A stretch of DNA of 64,000 nt from Virgibacillus subterraneus (lineage in GTDB: Bacteria; Bacillota; Bacilli; Bacillales; Amphibacillaceae), in the NCBI RefSeq assembly GCF_900110695.1, contig NZ_FOEH01000004.1, positions 350,848 through 414,847 of the forward strand, in the 5' to 3' direction. Positions 9,681 through 17,277 of this stretch are shown here, piece after piece (position 1 is the first letter of the stretch; every line of letters starts with the position of its first letter). The notes beneath the pieces were generated by a model. That model worked only from the letters and a program-made list of their open reading frames with translations, made no database searches and was not told the origin of the DNA. A program made the translations under genes and the position numbers.

Positions 9681-11102
9681 TTATAGAATTAAAACAGCAA
9701 AAACGGTTGAAATGATTAACCCTAGTATTACCGGAATAAAGTTTTTCCGAACTAAATCCATGACTGAAACTCCACAAAATCCGGCAATCGCAATCATAGA
9801 GGACCATGCAACAATTGTTCCTCCACCAGTCCAAATTGAGCCCATTTGACCAATAGCTGCAAGCGTTCCAGAGTCAATCGAGGTACTTTCCAGAGAGGCA
9901 GCAAGGGCTCCGGTCAATGGCAGTCCAGAAAATCCTGATCCATCCAGCCCAGTAATAATTCCAATAATTAATACACTAAATGCTGCAAATAATGCACTCT
10001 GTGGCAGAAAGGACTGTGTCGATTGAACAAGATCAAATAGTAATCCTGGCGTATTTTCGTCTACACCTAAAATACTTCCAGAAAAATCTGCACTGCCAAG
10101 GAAAAAGAACCCCGCAATCGGAATAACCGGACCCATTGCCTTGAAAGCAAATACGAAGCCATCTGTAATATGGTTACTAATATAATCAAGTGCATGTTGT
10201 CGACCAAATGCAACCGTCGATAATAAAAGCAGGATAACAGCAACTCCACCAATAAATGCGGCGCCGTCTCCACCTTCGAATCCACTCATTCGCCCTGACA
10301 GAAGTTTTGTGTACATCATGTAGATTACTACTGCCAAAAGAGCTACAGGAACAAGCACTGCAAATACTTTACTCCACATATTTAAATGTGCCGAATGCGC
10401 TTTATTCGTTGACTCTTGCGTTGATTGCAGAGCCTGAAGCTCTTTTTCATTAAGCTCACTATTTTTTGCACGGATTGTTTTTCGATAAAAGAGATATGCC
10501 AATCCTATTGCAGCTACACCTGTAATTATGGATAGGATTAATGCTTTATCAGCGACAAGACTTACATCAATACCGGCTGATTTTGCTGACAAGCTTGGAG
10601 CAACCTGAACAATATAATCAGAAGACAGCGCCATTCCTTGCCCAGCCAATGCAACAGCAACTGCTGCAGTTAACGCTGGAAGACCTGAGCGAATCGCAGC
10701 AGGTACTAGTAATGCGCATATAAGCGGTACAGCTGGTGTCGGCCAGAAGAACAATGAAATCACATACGTAACCCCAATCAAGACAAAAAACGAGACATGG
10801 CCATTTATCATTACCTTTTGGATTGGCTGAATCATCCTTCGGTCGGCACCTAAATCACGCAATGAATGAAGCAGAGCCATCATGAAGGTAATAATCAGGA
10901 ATATACTGAATAGTTCTTTTGCTGCAACAAGATTGGCATTAAAAATTGCGGTAAAACCATCGATCAAGCTTCCATTGTAAACCCAGGCAATCACAAATGT
11001 CCCGAGTAACGAAGGAAGTACTACACCTTTTCTGAATATCATCGTGAAAATAATTAGTAGTGTAAATAAACCGTATAGCCAATGAGAAATCGTTAGCTCC
11101 AC
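9681..11102 (-). CDS. Polytopic membrane transporter, substrate unknown
   Basis: A 473-residue protein with about 11-12 hydrophobic helices. Polar or Gly/Pro-rich breaks (FFWPTPAVPLICALLVPAAIRSG and GLDGSGFSGLPLTGALAASL) resemble the re-entrant segments of ion-transporter-superfamily permeases. I do not recognise a precise family. The GTG at 11102 is preferred because AAAGGAA lies at proper distance; an earlier GTG at 11111 has none. It lies upstream of glutamate dehydrogenase on the same strand with a 126-base gap, so co-transcription is possible and an organic-acid or amino-acid substrate would fit (inference). Confidence 0.7.
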   Translation of the reverse strand: MELTISHWLYGLFTLLIIFTMIFRKGVVLPSLLGTFVIAWVYNGSLIDGFTAIFNANLVAAKELFSIFLIITFMMALLHSLRDLGADRRMIQPIQKVMINGHVSFFVLIGVTYVISLFFWPTPAVPLICALLVPAAIRSGLPALTAAVAVALAGQGMALSSDYIVQVAPSLSAKSAGIDVSLVADKALILSIITGVAAIGLAYLFYRKTIRAKNSELNEKELQALQSTQESTNKAHSAHLNMWSKVFAVLVPVALLAVVIYMMYTKLLSGRMSGFEGGDGAAFIGGVAVILLLLSTVAFGRQHALDYISNHITDGFVFAFKAMGPVIPIAGFFFLGSADFSGSILGVDENTPGLLFDLVQSTQSFLPQSALFAAFSVLIIGIITGLDGSGFSGLPLTGALAASLESTSIDSGTLAAIGQMGSIWTGGGTIVAWSSMIAIAGFCGVSVMDLVRKNFIPVILGLIISTVFAVLIL

Positions 11103-11193
11103 CGATAACACTTCCTTTCTTAAGTGTGCTATAGCCTATGCACCTTAAAAGGAAGCGGTGAGAACTTTGTTGAAATGTTAAAACTATAATTTC

Positions 11194-11328
11194 CTAATTT
11201 GATTCTTTTTCATTTACACATTCATTGCAAAGTAACTTTCCATTTTTTTGAACACCGTCAAAAAAGCCATCCTCACAATAAACGTTTTGCCCACACGACT
11301 GGCACTGTCCGATTAATTCTTTCATCAT
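11194..11328 (-). CDS. Small zinc-ribbon protein (44 residues)
   Basis: A short gene with a good ribosome site (GAGGTGATT) and two consecutive ATGs. The product has CQSCG at residues 9-13 and CNEC at 34-37, a two-knuckle CxxC...CxxC arrangement that probably binds zinc, plus a lone Cys at 18. It follows the thiT terminator and precedes the permease gene on the same strand. The function is not recognised. Good start signal and paired cysteines make it a real gene rather than chance. Confidence 0.6.
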   Translation of the reverse strand: MMKELIGQCQSCGQNVYCEDGFFDGVQKNGKLLCNECVNEKESN

Positions 11329-11351
11329 AATCACCTCTACCTTAAGTATAG

Positions 11352-11382
11352 AAAATTAGCCCTTTTATTTAAAGGGCTAATT
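11352..11382 (-). terminator. Rho-independent terminator after thiT
   Basis: AATTAGCCCTTT and AAAGGGCTAATT form a 12-bp stem with a 5-base loop; on the minus strand it is followed by TTTTCT. It ends the thiT transcript. Confidence 0.75.
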
Positions 11383-11397
11383 CCATGGGCGAAACTA

Positions 11398-11973
11398 TTA
11401 TGCAGTTCGCAACAATGTTCTAGGCTGTTTGTAGAATAATAGGAATACGAGAATTGTACAAATAATAAAAGATGGCAACATGTAAGATCCACTATACAGT
11501 AGAGAATATAACCAGACTGCCTGCCCTTCTGGTGCATAATGTCCAAAGAACACAATTCCAGCAGTAAAATGTGCCAAAAAGCGTAGTGCAGAACCAATAA
11601 ATACGCCTAACATAATTAGTAAAAAGCTTATCTTCGCTTTTCCTTCTTTGACAGCGTGTTGAACAGGTTTAACAAATATACCTGCCATTCCTATTAGAGT
11701 GAAAGCAACAATATAATCAAGAAAACCCTGCACAGGTGTTAAAATTATTGGTCCAGACATAACGACCTGCATAGCTCCTAATAAAAAGCCGGCCACCAGA
11801 CCGCCTTTCAATCCCCAGCGGAAAGCTATAATGAATATTGGGATCATTGCAAAAGAAACAGATCCACCTTGTGGCCAAATAGAAAACTTTAAAAAAGGTA
11901 TTATATCTAACAGTAATGCCATGGCAGCAAATATTGCCACCTCAATCATAAACAACGTACGCTTCGAACTCAT
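11398..11973 (-). CDS. thiT: ThiT, thiamine-specific S component of an ECF transporter
   Basis: A 191-residue membrane protein with about six helices, of the ThiT/YuaJ family. It binds thiamine and docks with the shared EcfAA'T energy module encoded elsewhere. The family signature segments SVSFAMIPIFIIAFRWG and the aromatic FLAHFTAGIVFFGHYAPEG region (thiamine-binding loop and helix) are present. Its leader holds a TPP riboswitch and terminator, which agrees with thiamine-repressed expression. It is monocistronic by the flanking terminators. Confidence 0.93.
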   Translation of the reverse strand: MSSKRTLFMIEVAIFAAMALLLDIIPFLKFSIWPQGGSVSFAMIPIFIIAFRWGLKGGLVAGFLLGAMQVVMSGPIILTPVQGFLDYIVAFTLIGMAGIFVKPVQHAVKEGKAKISFLLIMLGVFIGSALRFLAHFTAGIVFFGHYAPEGQAVWLYSLLYSGSYMLPSFIICTILVFLLFYKQPRTLLRTA

Positions 11974-12001
11974 TCAGATTACCTCCCCTTTAAATAAACA
12001 C

Positions 12002-12064
12002 AAAAAAAGCAATGCCAAGGGGAAGCTTCCTGATGGGGAATCCGCTCACAACATTGCTTTTTAT
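12002..12064 (-). terminator. Riboswitch-controlled terminator of the thiT leader
   Basis: On the minus strand AAAGCAATG pairs with CATTGCTTT across a long structured loop and is followed by TTTTTT. It lies between the TPP aptamer and the thiT start, the expected place for the expression-platform terminator. Confidence 0.75.
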
Positions 12065-12083
12065 TCCATCAAAAAAGCCACCA

Positions 12084-12172
12084 TCCCTACGCTAGTACTA
12101 ACTAACAGGTTCTAAGGGTAAGAACAATAAATCATGTTCACTCTCAGCCAATCGGCTCCCCCTGTAGGCTTC
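12084..12172 (-). promoter_or_regulatory. TPP riboswitch (THI element) upstream of thiT
   Basis: Read on the minus strand the segment contains GGGGGAGCCG, then GGCTGAGAGTGAA, ACCCTTAGAACCTG, and TACTAGCGTAGGGA at the end. These are the conserved P2-P5 blocks of the thiamine pyrophosphate aptamer in order. It precedes a terminator and thiT, so TPP binding should cause early termination. Confidence 0.95.
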
Positions 12173-12252
12173 TATTAATCTGCTTTTTTCATTATATGCA
12201 TTATAACGTATCAATTTGAAATTTACAACGGTTTCATATTATGAGGGAAAAC

Positions 12253-13065
12253 TTATTTTGTTAAAACTTTAGCTCCTGTATTCGGATGACCGTAGATTTG
12301 AACCTTTCCAAAATCCCGGGTTTGAATTAAGTAGACATGTGCTTGCGGCGTACCCAAAATCTGGTACGTTAATCCTCCAAATTTTTCAGGGCGCAGAAAA
12401 CCTTTTTCATTCCCTTTAACAGGAGATGCATTTAGTGGATAAATTCGCCAAGTTGAAGCCTCCGGTGGCAAACTCAAGTATTTTTTAAGGGTTACGCCAC
12501 CCCTAATACTCTCATACGGAAATTCAACATACGAGCAAAATGCCTTTACAACTGATTCTGCTAATACTTGCCAATCATCCTTAATCTGCCGTATATCATC
12601 ACCTCGTGAATCTGCAAATCCATACTCAATTATGTTTGTTATCACCGCCCCTGTATCACGGTTCATATAATAAAAATCGCGAGTACAATCATTTGGCAGT
12701 GGCCTTGTAAAAATCCTGCGTATATTTTGACCTGCATGCTGTAATTCAGCAGCTACCTCTTCTGCCATATCCTCTCCACCATAGATAGAATGGATAACCT
12801 CACCACCATCCCCTCCACCGGCATTGATATGATTAGAATGACAATACTTTGCACCACTTTCCCGTACAATCTTCGTTCTTTCTGCTGGTGATAAAGTGAC
12901 ATCCTTTTGACGTGTAATTGCAACCGGAATTCCTAACTGTTGATAACGCTGAAACTGATAGAGTGAGATAGTTAGATTCAAATCTTTCTCAACCCAATAT
13001 TTATTGGATCCGCCGCCTGGATCTTTACCTCCATGACCTGGGTCAATTATTAAAACTGGCTTCAT
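12253..13065 (-). CDS. N-acetylmuramoyl-L-alanine amidase, endolysin type
   Basis: A 270-residue hydrolase cleaving the amide between MurNAc and the peptide stem. The N-terminal Amidase_3 domain shows the zinc ligands in IDPGHGGKDPG, YCHSNHINAG, and the catalytic Glu in TNIIEYGFADS. After about residue 190 an SH3-like or related wall-binding region follows. There is no signal peptide, as expected for a phage endolysin that needs a holin. Its ATG overlaps the holin stop (TAAATG) with GGAGGT inside the holin gene, so translation is coupled. No other phage structural genes are nearby. Confidence 0.88.
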   Translation of the reverse strand: MKPVLIIDPGHGGKDPGGGSNKYWVEKDLNLTISLYQFQRYQQLGIPVAITRQKDVTLSPAERTKIVRESGAKYCHSNHINAGGGDGGEVIHSIYGGEDMAEEVAAELQHAGQNIRRIFTRPLPNDCTRDFYYMNRDTGAVITNIIEYGFADSRGDDIRQIKDDWQVLAESVVKAFCSYVEFPYESIRGGVTLKKYLSLPPEASTWRIYPLNASPVKGNEKGFLRPEKFGGLTYQILGTPQAHVYLIQTRDFGKVQIYGHPNTGAKVLTK

Positions 13066-13317
13066 TTAAATACCTCCATTTCTCCCATTTAAACCTTTTT
13101 CTAGTATCGCTTCCTTCTGTTTCAGTCCTGTTTTTGTTACATAGTTATTTTTGAACCAAGCGGATATTGATGTTACAGCCAGGAACGAAAATGACATTAC
13201 TTGTTCCAACATTTCACTATCTATAGGCAAAGGGGATTTCCCAAACATAACAAGGCATTGATTTACAAGTGCCAAAAGAAGTGCAGCCGTTCTTACAACA
13301 GTACCTTTATCCACCAT
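13066..13317 (-). CDS. Phage-type holin (XhlB/SPP1-like)
   Basis: An 83-residue protein with two hydrophobic segments (TVVRTAALLLALVNQCLVMFG and FLAVTSISAWF) separated by a short loop and followed by a charged tail. This is the layout of small SPP1/XhlB-family holins. GGAGGTGAC precedes ATG and GTG codons at 13317 and 13314; either could start translation. It is directly coupled to the endolysin gene. Together they form a lysis cassette without a surrounding prophage. Confidence 0.8.
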   Translation of the reverse strand: MVDKGTVVRTAALLLALVNQCLVMFGKSPLPIDSEMLEQVMSFSFLAVTSISAWFKNNYVTKTGLKQKEAILEKGLNGRNGGI

Positions 13318-13464
13318 GTCACCTCCTAACATAGACTTGTAGTATTATAGTATTTTTAGCTTTTCATAAATAGGAACGGCTAATGTAAGGGACAATTCAA
13401 AATCATCTGTTCTACACCTATAATCGAACCTCAAACGAAAAAAGTGTCATTAATGAAGAAAAAA

Positions 13465-13497
13465 AAACGCTGCAAGCTAATTTAGCCTACAGCGTTT
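13465..13497 (-). terminator. Rho-independent terminator after 13503 gene
   Basis: AACGCTG and CAGCGTT flank an inner paired GGCTAA/TTAGCT region; on the minus strand the hairpin is followed by a run of eight or more T. It separates the small membrane gene from the holin/endolysin pair. Confidence 0.8.
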
Positions 13498-13502
13498 GCT
13501 AT

Positions 13503-13826
13503 TTACTTTCTTTTTCGTTGGATTGGTAATATACCACTCGTTATTTTATAAGCAATTGCACTAAAAGTAAGTACACTTACGACCAATACTACTAAGGCAA
13601 TTATAAATTGAATAATCATACTAAATATATCATTAGATACAGCAGCATCAAAATAACGAACACTATTGAAAAGGATATAACACCCGATTCCAACAACACC
13701 AAGGAATGAAATTGCTACCCCTAATTGCTGTGGGAAGGACAACTTCTTTATTGTCTCCTTATGCTTAATTGTGATGTATACCATATATACTATTAAAACA
13801 ACAGCTATCAAAACTACACGATTCAT
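13503..13826 (-). CDS. Small membrane protein, unknown function
   Basis: A 107-residue protein with three predicted membrane helices (about 3-20, 33-55, 67-93) and a basic C-terminus ending RKRK. The ATG follows TAGGAGAC. It lies 21 bases after the DUF6884-like gene on the same strand and is followed by a strong terminator, so the two probably form a small operon. I do not recognise the family. Confidence 0.6.
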   Translation of the reverse strand: MNRVVLIAVVLIVYMVYITIKHKETIKKLSFPQQLGVAISFLGVVGIGCYILFNSVRYFDAAVSNDIFSMIIQFIIALVVLVVSVLTFSAIAYKITSGILPIQRKRK

Positions 13827-13847
13827 TATGTCTAGTCTCCTATCTAA

Positions 13848-14303
13848 TTAGTGAATAGGTGTGTTCTTCTCCAGAGATTGCTTTAATGCCTGCAGAATAT
13901 AACCAATTCCTCCATATTGTGAGAGAGGAAATGTCCGTGAAAGACCATCATCAAAACACCCATTAATAACCGGTTTATATTTTTTTCCTGTTAAAACAAC
14001 CAATTGATCAAACATATCCAGTTTCTTATCTTGAACTTGTTCTCTCAAGCTATCAAATGTAATAATTTGGTCATTTTTTTGATTAAATGTCACATCATAC
14101 TGTCCATCAACAATATCATCTGCGAACAGAAAACCATGCTTGGCAGATAGTATTACCCATTTATCGGTAAACTGTTCGGCATAATTTCTGCACAGTTTAT
14201 GTAATGTGCCAATATAAGCTTCTTTTGCCGGAACAGCACCTAAACTCGGATTTTTATCCCATACTTTTTTCCTGCCACATGGAATTATACTTAACTGACT
14301 CAT
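13848..14303 (-). CDS. DUF6884-like protein
   Basis: A 151-residue soluble protein. The start (IIPCGRKKVWDKNP), the PAKEAYIGTLHKLCRNYAEQF block and the WVILSAKHGFL segment match the DUF6884 pattern (a CGxxK start, then a tyrosine/arginine-rich helix, then LSAKHG). This family occurs in bacteria and phages; some members lie near base-modification or nucleotide-binding genes, but no biochemical role is established to my knowledge. The ATG follows GAGGTTGTG. Family assignment is by motif memory. Confidence 0.6.
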   Translation of the reverse strand: MSQLSIIPCGRKKVWDKNPSLGAVPAKEAYIGTLHKLCRNYAEQFTDKWVILSAKHGFLFADDIVDGQYDVTFNQKNDQIITFDSLREQVQDKKLDMFDQLVVLTGKKYKPVINGCFDDGLSRTFPLSQYGGIGYILQALKQSLEKNTPIH

Positions 14304-14420
14304 TTTTCACAACCTCTTAATCTATGACTTCTACTGTTTATTATAGCACGGTTAATTTGTTTATTAATATGAAAATACGGGTAAACTTATTTTGAAATCA
14401 AAATTTTTCTTATAAATTAC

Positions 14421-14467
14421 TTGACAATACCTATTTATTATTCTATACTAAGTTACATAAAGTAACT
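14421..14467 (+). promoter_or_regulatory. Promoter with palindromic operator for yceI
   Basis: TTGACA at 14421-14426 and TATACT at 14444-14449 are separated by 17 bases, a near-consensus sigma-A promoter. Immediately after the -10 box lies AGTTACATAAAGTAACT (14451-14467), a palindrome over the expected transcription start. This is a likely repressor site; MarR- or HxlR-type regulators bind similar sites, but the regulator is not identified. Confidence 0.8.
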
Positions 14468-14493
14468 AATGAATAATTAATGGAGGGATTTAC

Positions 14494-15030
14494 ATGACAA
14501 GAACAACATGGAGTGTAGACACAGTACACAGTGAATTAGGATTTTCAGTAAAACATATGATGATTTCAAAAGCGAAAGGTAGCTTTGATAGTTTTGATGC
14601 TGTTATAGAAGCTGATGTAGATAATTTAACAGATTCAAAAATTGAAGTAACAATTGATGCAAGCAGCATTAATACTCGCAATAAGGATCGTGACGACCAT
14701 TTGCGTTCAGGAGATTTCTTTGATGTTGAGAATCATCCAAAGATAACTTTTGTTGCAACAGACATCAAAAAGAAATCGGATAACAATTATGATGTTACCG
14801 GTGATCTTACTATTCGCGGAACAACGAATCCTGTAACAGCTGATGTAGTATTCGAAGGACAAAGTAAAGATCCAATGAGTGGTAATACGGTTGCTGGCTT
14901 TAGTGGCGGAACTAAAATCAGCCGTAAAGATTTCGGTTTAACCTGGAACGCAGCAGTAGAAACTGGTGGCGTACTAATTGGTGACGAAATTAAGATTAAC
15001 TTCGAAATCGAAGCACATAAAGAAGCGTAA
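14494..15030 (+). CDS. YceI family lipid-binding protein
   Basis: A 178-residue lipocalin-like beta-barrel of the YceI family, which binds polyisoprenoid or other amphiphilic molecules. The TTWSVDTVHSELGFSVKHM start and the HPKITFVATDI segment are typical. It lacks a signal peptide, so it is cytoplasmic here, as in other Firmicutes. It has its own strong promoter with a palindromic operator and its own terminator. Firmicute homologues are often induced by stress or lie near quinone-responsive regulators; that is not shown here. Confidence 0.92.
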   Translation: MTRTTWSVDTVHSELGFSVKHMMISKAKGSFDSFDAVIEADVDNLTDSKIEVTIDASSINTRNKDRDDHLRSGDFFDVENHPKITFVATDIKKKSDNNYDVTGDLTIRGTTNPVTADVVFEGQSKDPMSGNTVAGFSGGTKISRKDFGLTWNAAVETGGVLIGDEIKINFEIEAHKEA

Positions 15031-15040
15031 CCAACAAACT

Positions 15041-15075
15041 GAAAGGATGTCACCAAAAAGGTGGCATCCTTTTAT
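15041..15075 (+). terminator. Rho-independent terminator after yceI
   Basis: AAAGGATGTCACC and GGTGGCATCCTTTT pair around an AAAAA loop with one G-T pair, followed by a T-rich stretch. Confidence 0.8.
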
Positions 15076-15079
15076 TAGT

Positions 15080-15112
15080 GGTGCCTGTTTTTTTGGTGCC
15101 TGTCACTTCCCG
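15080..15112. repeat. GGTGCCTGTCAC-type short direct repeat
   Basis: GGTGCCTGTTTTTTTGGTGCC followed by TGTCACTTCC: two tandem copies of GGTGCCTG. I recognise GGTGCCTGTCAC as a short motif common after genes in Bacillaceae. Nothing else is evident in the 200-base gap before the aconitase gene. Confidence 0.4.
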
Positions 15113-15232
15113 TTTTTTAGCGAACATTGTCGAAACACTCCACTATTACTCAACCTCCAAACCTCCCTTGTTTTATTTTACGTCATTTGAGGTAAACACT
15201 TCTATGGATACAATTCAAAAGGAGGATTAGAA

Positions 15233-17176
15233 ATGGCTTTAAATGTAGCTCAAAAATTAATTAAAAACCATCTTAAATCAGGAAAGATGGAACCAGGATC
15301 GGAAATTAGTCTTGACATAGATCAAACACTAACACAGGACGCAACTGGAACAATGGTCATGCTGGAACTTGAAGCAATGGGATTGGACTATACCAAGACA
15401 GAAGCTTCTGCACAGTACGTTGACCACAACCTTATTCAGGTTGATAACAAGAATCCGGATGACCATTTATTTTTAGAAAGTGCAGCACAACGATTTGGTT
15501 TGTACTATAGTCGTCCTGGAAATGGCGTTAGTCACCCAGTTCATATGCAGCGACTTGCTGTGCCAGGTAAAACACTCCTCGGTTCAGATAGTCACACATG
15601 TGCAAACGGCTGTATGGGAATGCTAGCGATGGGCGCTGGTGGAATTGACGTTGCCATGGCAATAACTGGAGAGCCATTTTATATTAAAATGCCTGAAGTA
15701 ATGGGTGTGAAATTAACTGGTGACTTACCAGATTGGGTCAGTGCGAAAGACGTAATTTTAGAAATGCTTAGACGGTATGATGTTAAGGGCGGTGTTGGAA
15801 AAATTATTGAGTATTACGGACCAGGCCTCGATAATTTATCTGCTATGGACCGACATGTCATCGCAAACATGGGAGCAGAACTAGGTGCAACTGCTACTGT
15901 ATTTCCATCAGACAATGAGGTGAAGCGATTTTTAGCCCAGCAAGACCGCGAAGATGAATGGGTAGAGCTGGTTGCAGATAATGGTGCTACCTATGATAGT
16001 TATGATGAAATCAATTTGTCAGAACTGGAACCGTTGATTGCCAAACCTTCCAGTCCAGGGAATGTTGTGCCAGTAAGTGATATTGCTGGAACCCCAATCT
16101 ATCAATCATATATTGGTTCATCAGCAAATCCGGGCTATCGTGATTTTGCTGTTGCAGCTGAAATCGTAAAAGGACGGCGCATTGCGGATGGAATGTCCTT
16201 TGATATTAATCCAACATCAAGACAAATGCTAACAAATCTAGTAAAAGAATTTCATATTGCCAGTCTATTGCAAGCTGGTGCCAGATTACATCAGGCAGGC
16301 TGTAACGGGTGTATAGGCATGGGTCAAGCTCCTGCTTCAGGCAGAAACAGCCTGCGGACAACACCACGAAATTTCCCTGGCAGGTCAGGGACAAGTGAGG
16401 ACAGCGTATTTTTATGTGGCCCAGAGACTGCTGCCGTATCAGCGCTGACAGGTGAAATAACTGACCCAAGGACAATGGATTTTGCCTATCCGGAAGTAAG
16501 TGAACCAAGTGATCCTAACGTAGAGGATCTATTAGATAGACCACTCCCACCTGAAGAAGCAAAAGAAGTAGATTTAGTAAAAGGATCAAACATCGTTTCC
16601 ATTCCCGGAATGGGTGATCTGCCGGATAAGCTGGAAGTTCCAGTTCTTCTTAAAGTTGGCGATAATATTTCTACTGATGAAATACTTGCAGGTGGCGCAC
16701 GTGTTCTTCCATACCGCAGCAACCTGCCTGAGATCAGTAATTTCACATTTGAATCTGTTGATTCAACTTATGTTGATCGAGGAATTGAAAGTAAAAATGC
16801 CGGCGGTCATGCTATAGTCGGCGGGTATAACTATGGTCAGGGTTCCAGTCGTGAACATGCTGCATTAGCACCCCGTTATCTCGGATTACGTGTTGCCGTG
16901 GTAAAAGACTATGCTCGAATCCATTGGCAAAACCTTATAAACTTTGGTATTCTTCCATTGAAATTTACCAACGAAGCTGATTACGATAAGCTATCAAAAG
17001 GAGAAGTACTCAAATTCACGAATCTGCGCCAGCAACTTTTGGAAGGTGATAAATTGACTGCCACGCTCGCAGATAATGGTGAAGATATTACAGTTGAACA
17101 TAATTTAACACCACGCCAAAAAGATATTATCCTGCATGGCGGACTGATAAACTGGATAAAAGCAAAGCAAGTATAA
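15233..17176 (+). CDS. Aconitate hydratase, short Aquifex-type
   Basis: A 647-residue aconitase-family enzyme interconverting citrate and isocitrate. The [4Fe-4S] ligands are visible in GSDSHTCANG and GCNGCIGMG, and the swivelling C-terminal domain has NYGQGSSREHAALAPRYLG. It is much shorter than the usual Bacillus CitB (about 900 residues) and matches the putative Aquifex-type aconitase subgroup. Related homoaconitase/isopropylmalate dehydratase activities are possible, but no leucine or lysine genes are near. AGGAGGATTAGAA precedes the ATG. It stands alone between two terminators. Confidence 0.88.
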   Translation: MALNVAQKLIKNHLKSGKMEPGSEISLDIDQTLTQDATGTMVMLELEAMGLDYTKTEASAQYVDHNLIQVDNKNPDDHLFLESAAQRFGLYYSRPGNGVSHPVHMQRLAVPGKTLLGSDSHTCANGCMGMLAMGAGGIDVAMAITGEPFYIKMPEVMGVKLTGDLPDWVSAKDVILEMLRRYDVKGGVGKIIEYYGPGLDNLSAMDRHVIANMGAELGATATVFPSDNEVKRFLAQQDREDEWVELVADNGATYDSYDEINLSELEPLIAKPSSPGNVVPVSDIAGTPIYQSYIGSSANPGYRDFAVAAEIVKGRRIADGMSFDINPTSRQMLTNLVKEFHIASLLQAGARLHQAGCNGCIGMGQAPASGRNSLRTTPRNFPGRSGTSEDSVFLCGPETAAVSALTGEITDPRTMDFAYPEVSEPSDPNVEDLLDRPLPPEEAKEVDLVKGSNIVSIPGMGDLPDKLEVPVLLKVGDNISTDEILAGGARVLPYRSNLPEISNFTFESVDSTYVDRGIESKNAGGHAIVGGYNYGQGSSREHAALAPRYLGLRVAVVKDYARIHWQNLINFGILPLKFTNEADYDKLSKGEVLKFTNLRQQLLEGDKLTATLADNGEDITVEHNLTPRQKDIILHGGLINWIKAKQV

Positions 17177-17206
17177 CAAAAGAGCAAGTTCTGTCCGCAC
17201 AGTATC

Positions 17207-17247
17207 AAAAGAGTGTGCCCCCAATTTAATTTGGAGCACACTCTTTT
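17207..17247. terminator. Bidirectional terminator between aconitase and iron operon
   Basis: AAAAGAGTGTGC and GCACACTCTTTT form a long stem with an inner CCAA/TTGG pairing. T or A runs on both sides suit termination of the converging transcripts. Confidence 0.85.
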
Positions 17248-17277
17248 GCTTTTTCCATATATTAAACTGCTTTCCCA

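Noticed and set aside
12253..14303. Complete prophage or tailocin
   Set aside because: Only a holin and an endolysin are phage-like; no integrase, structural or replication genes are visible within the window.
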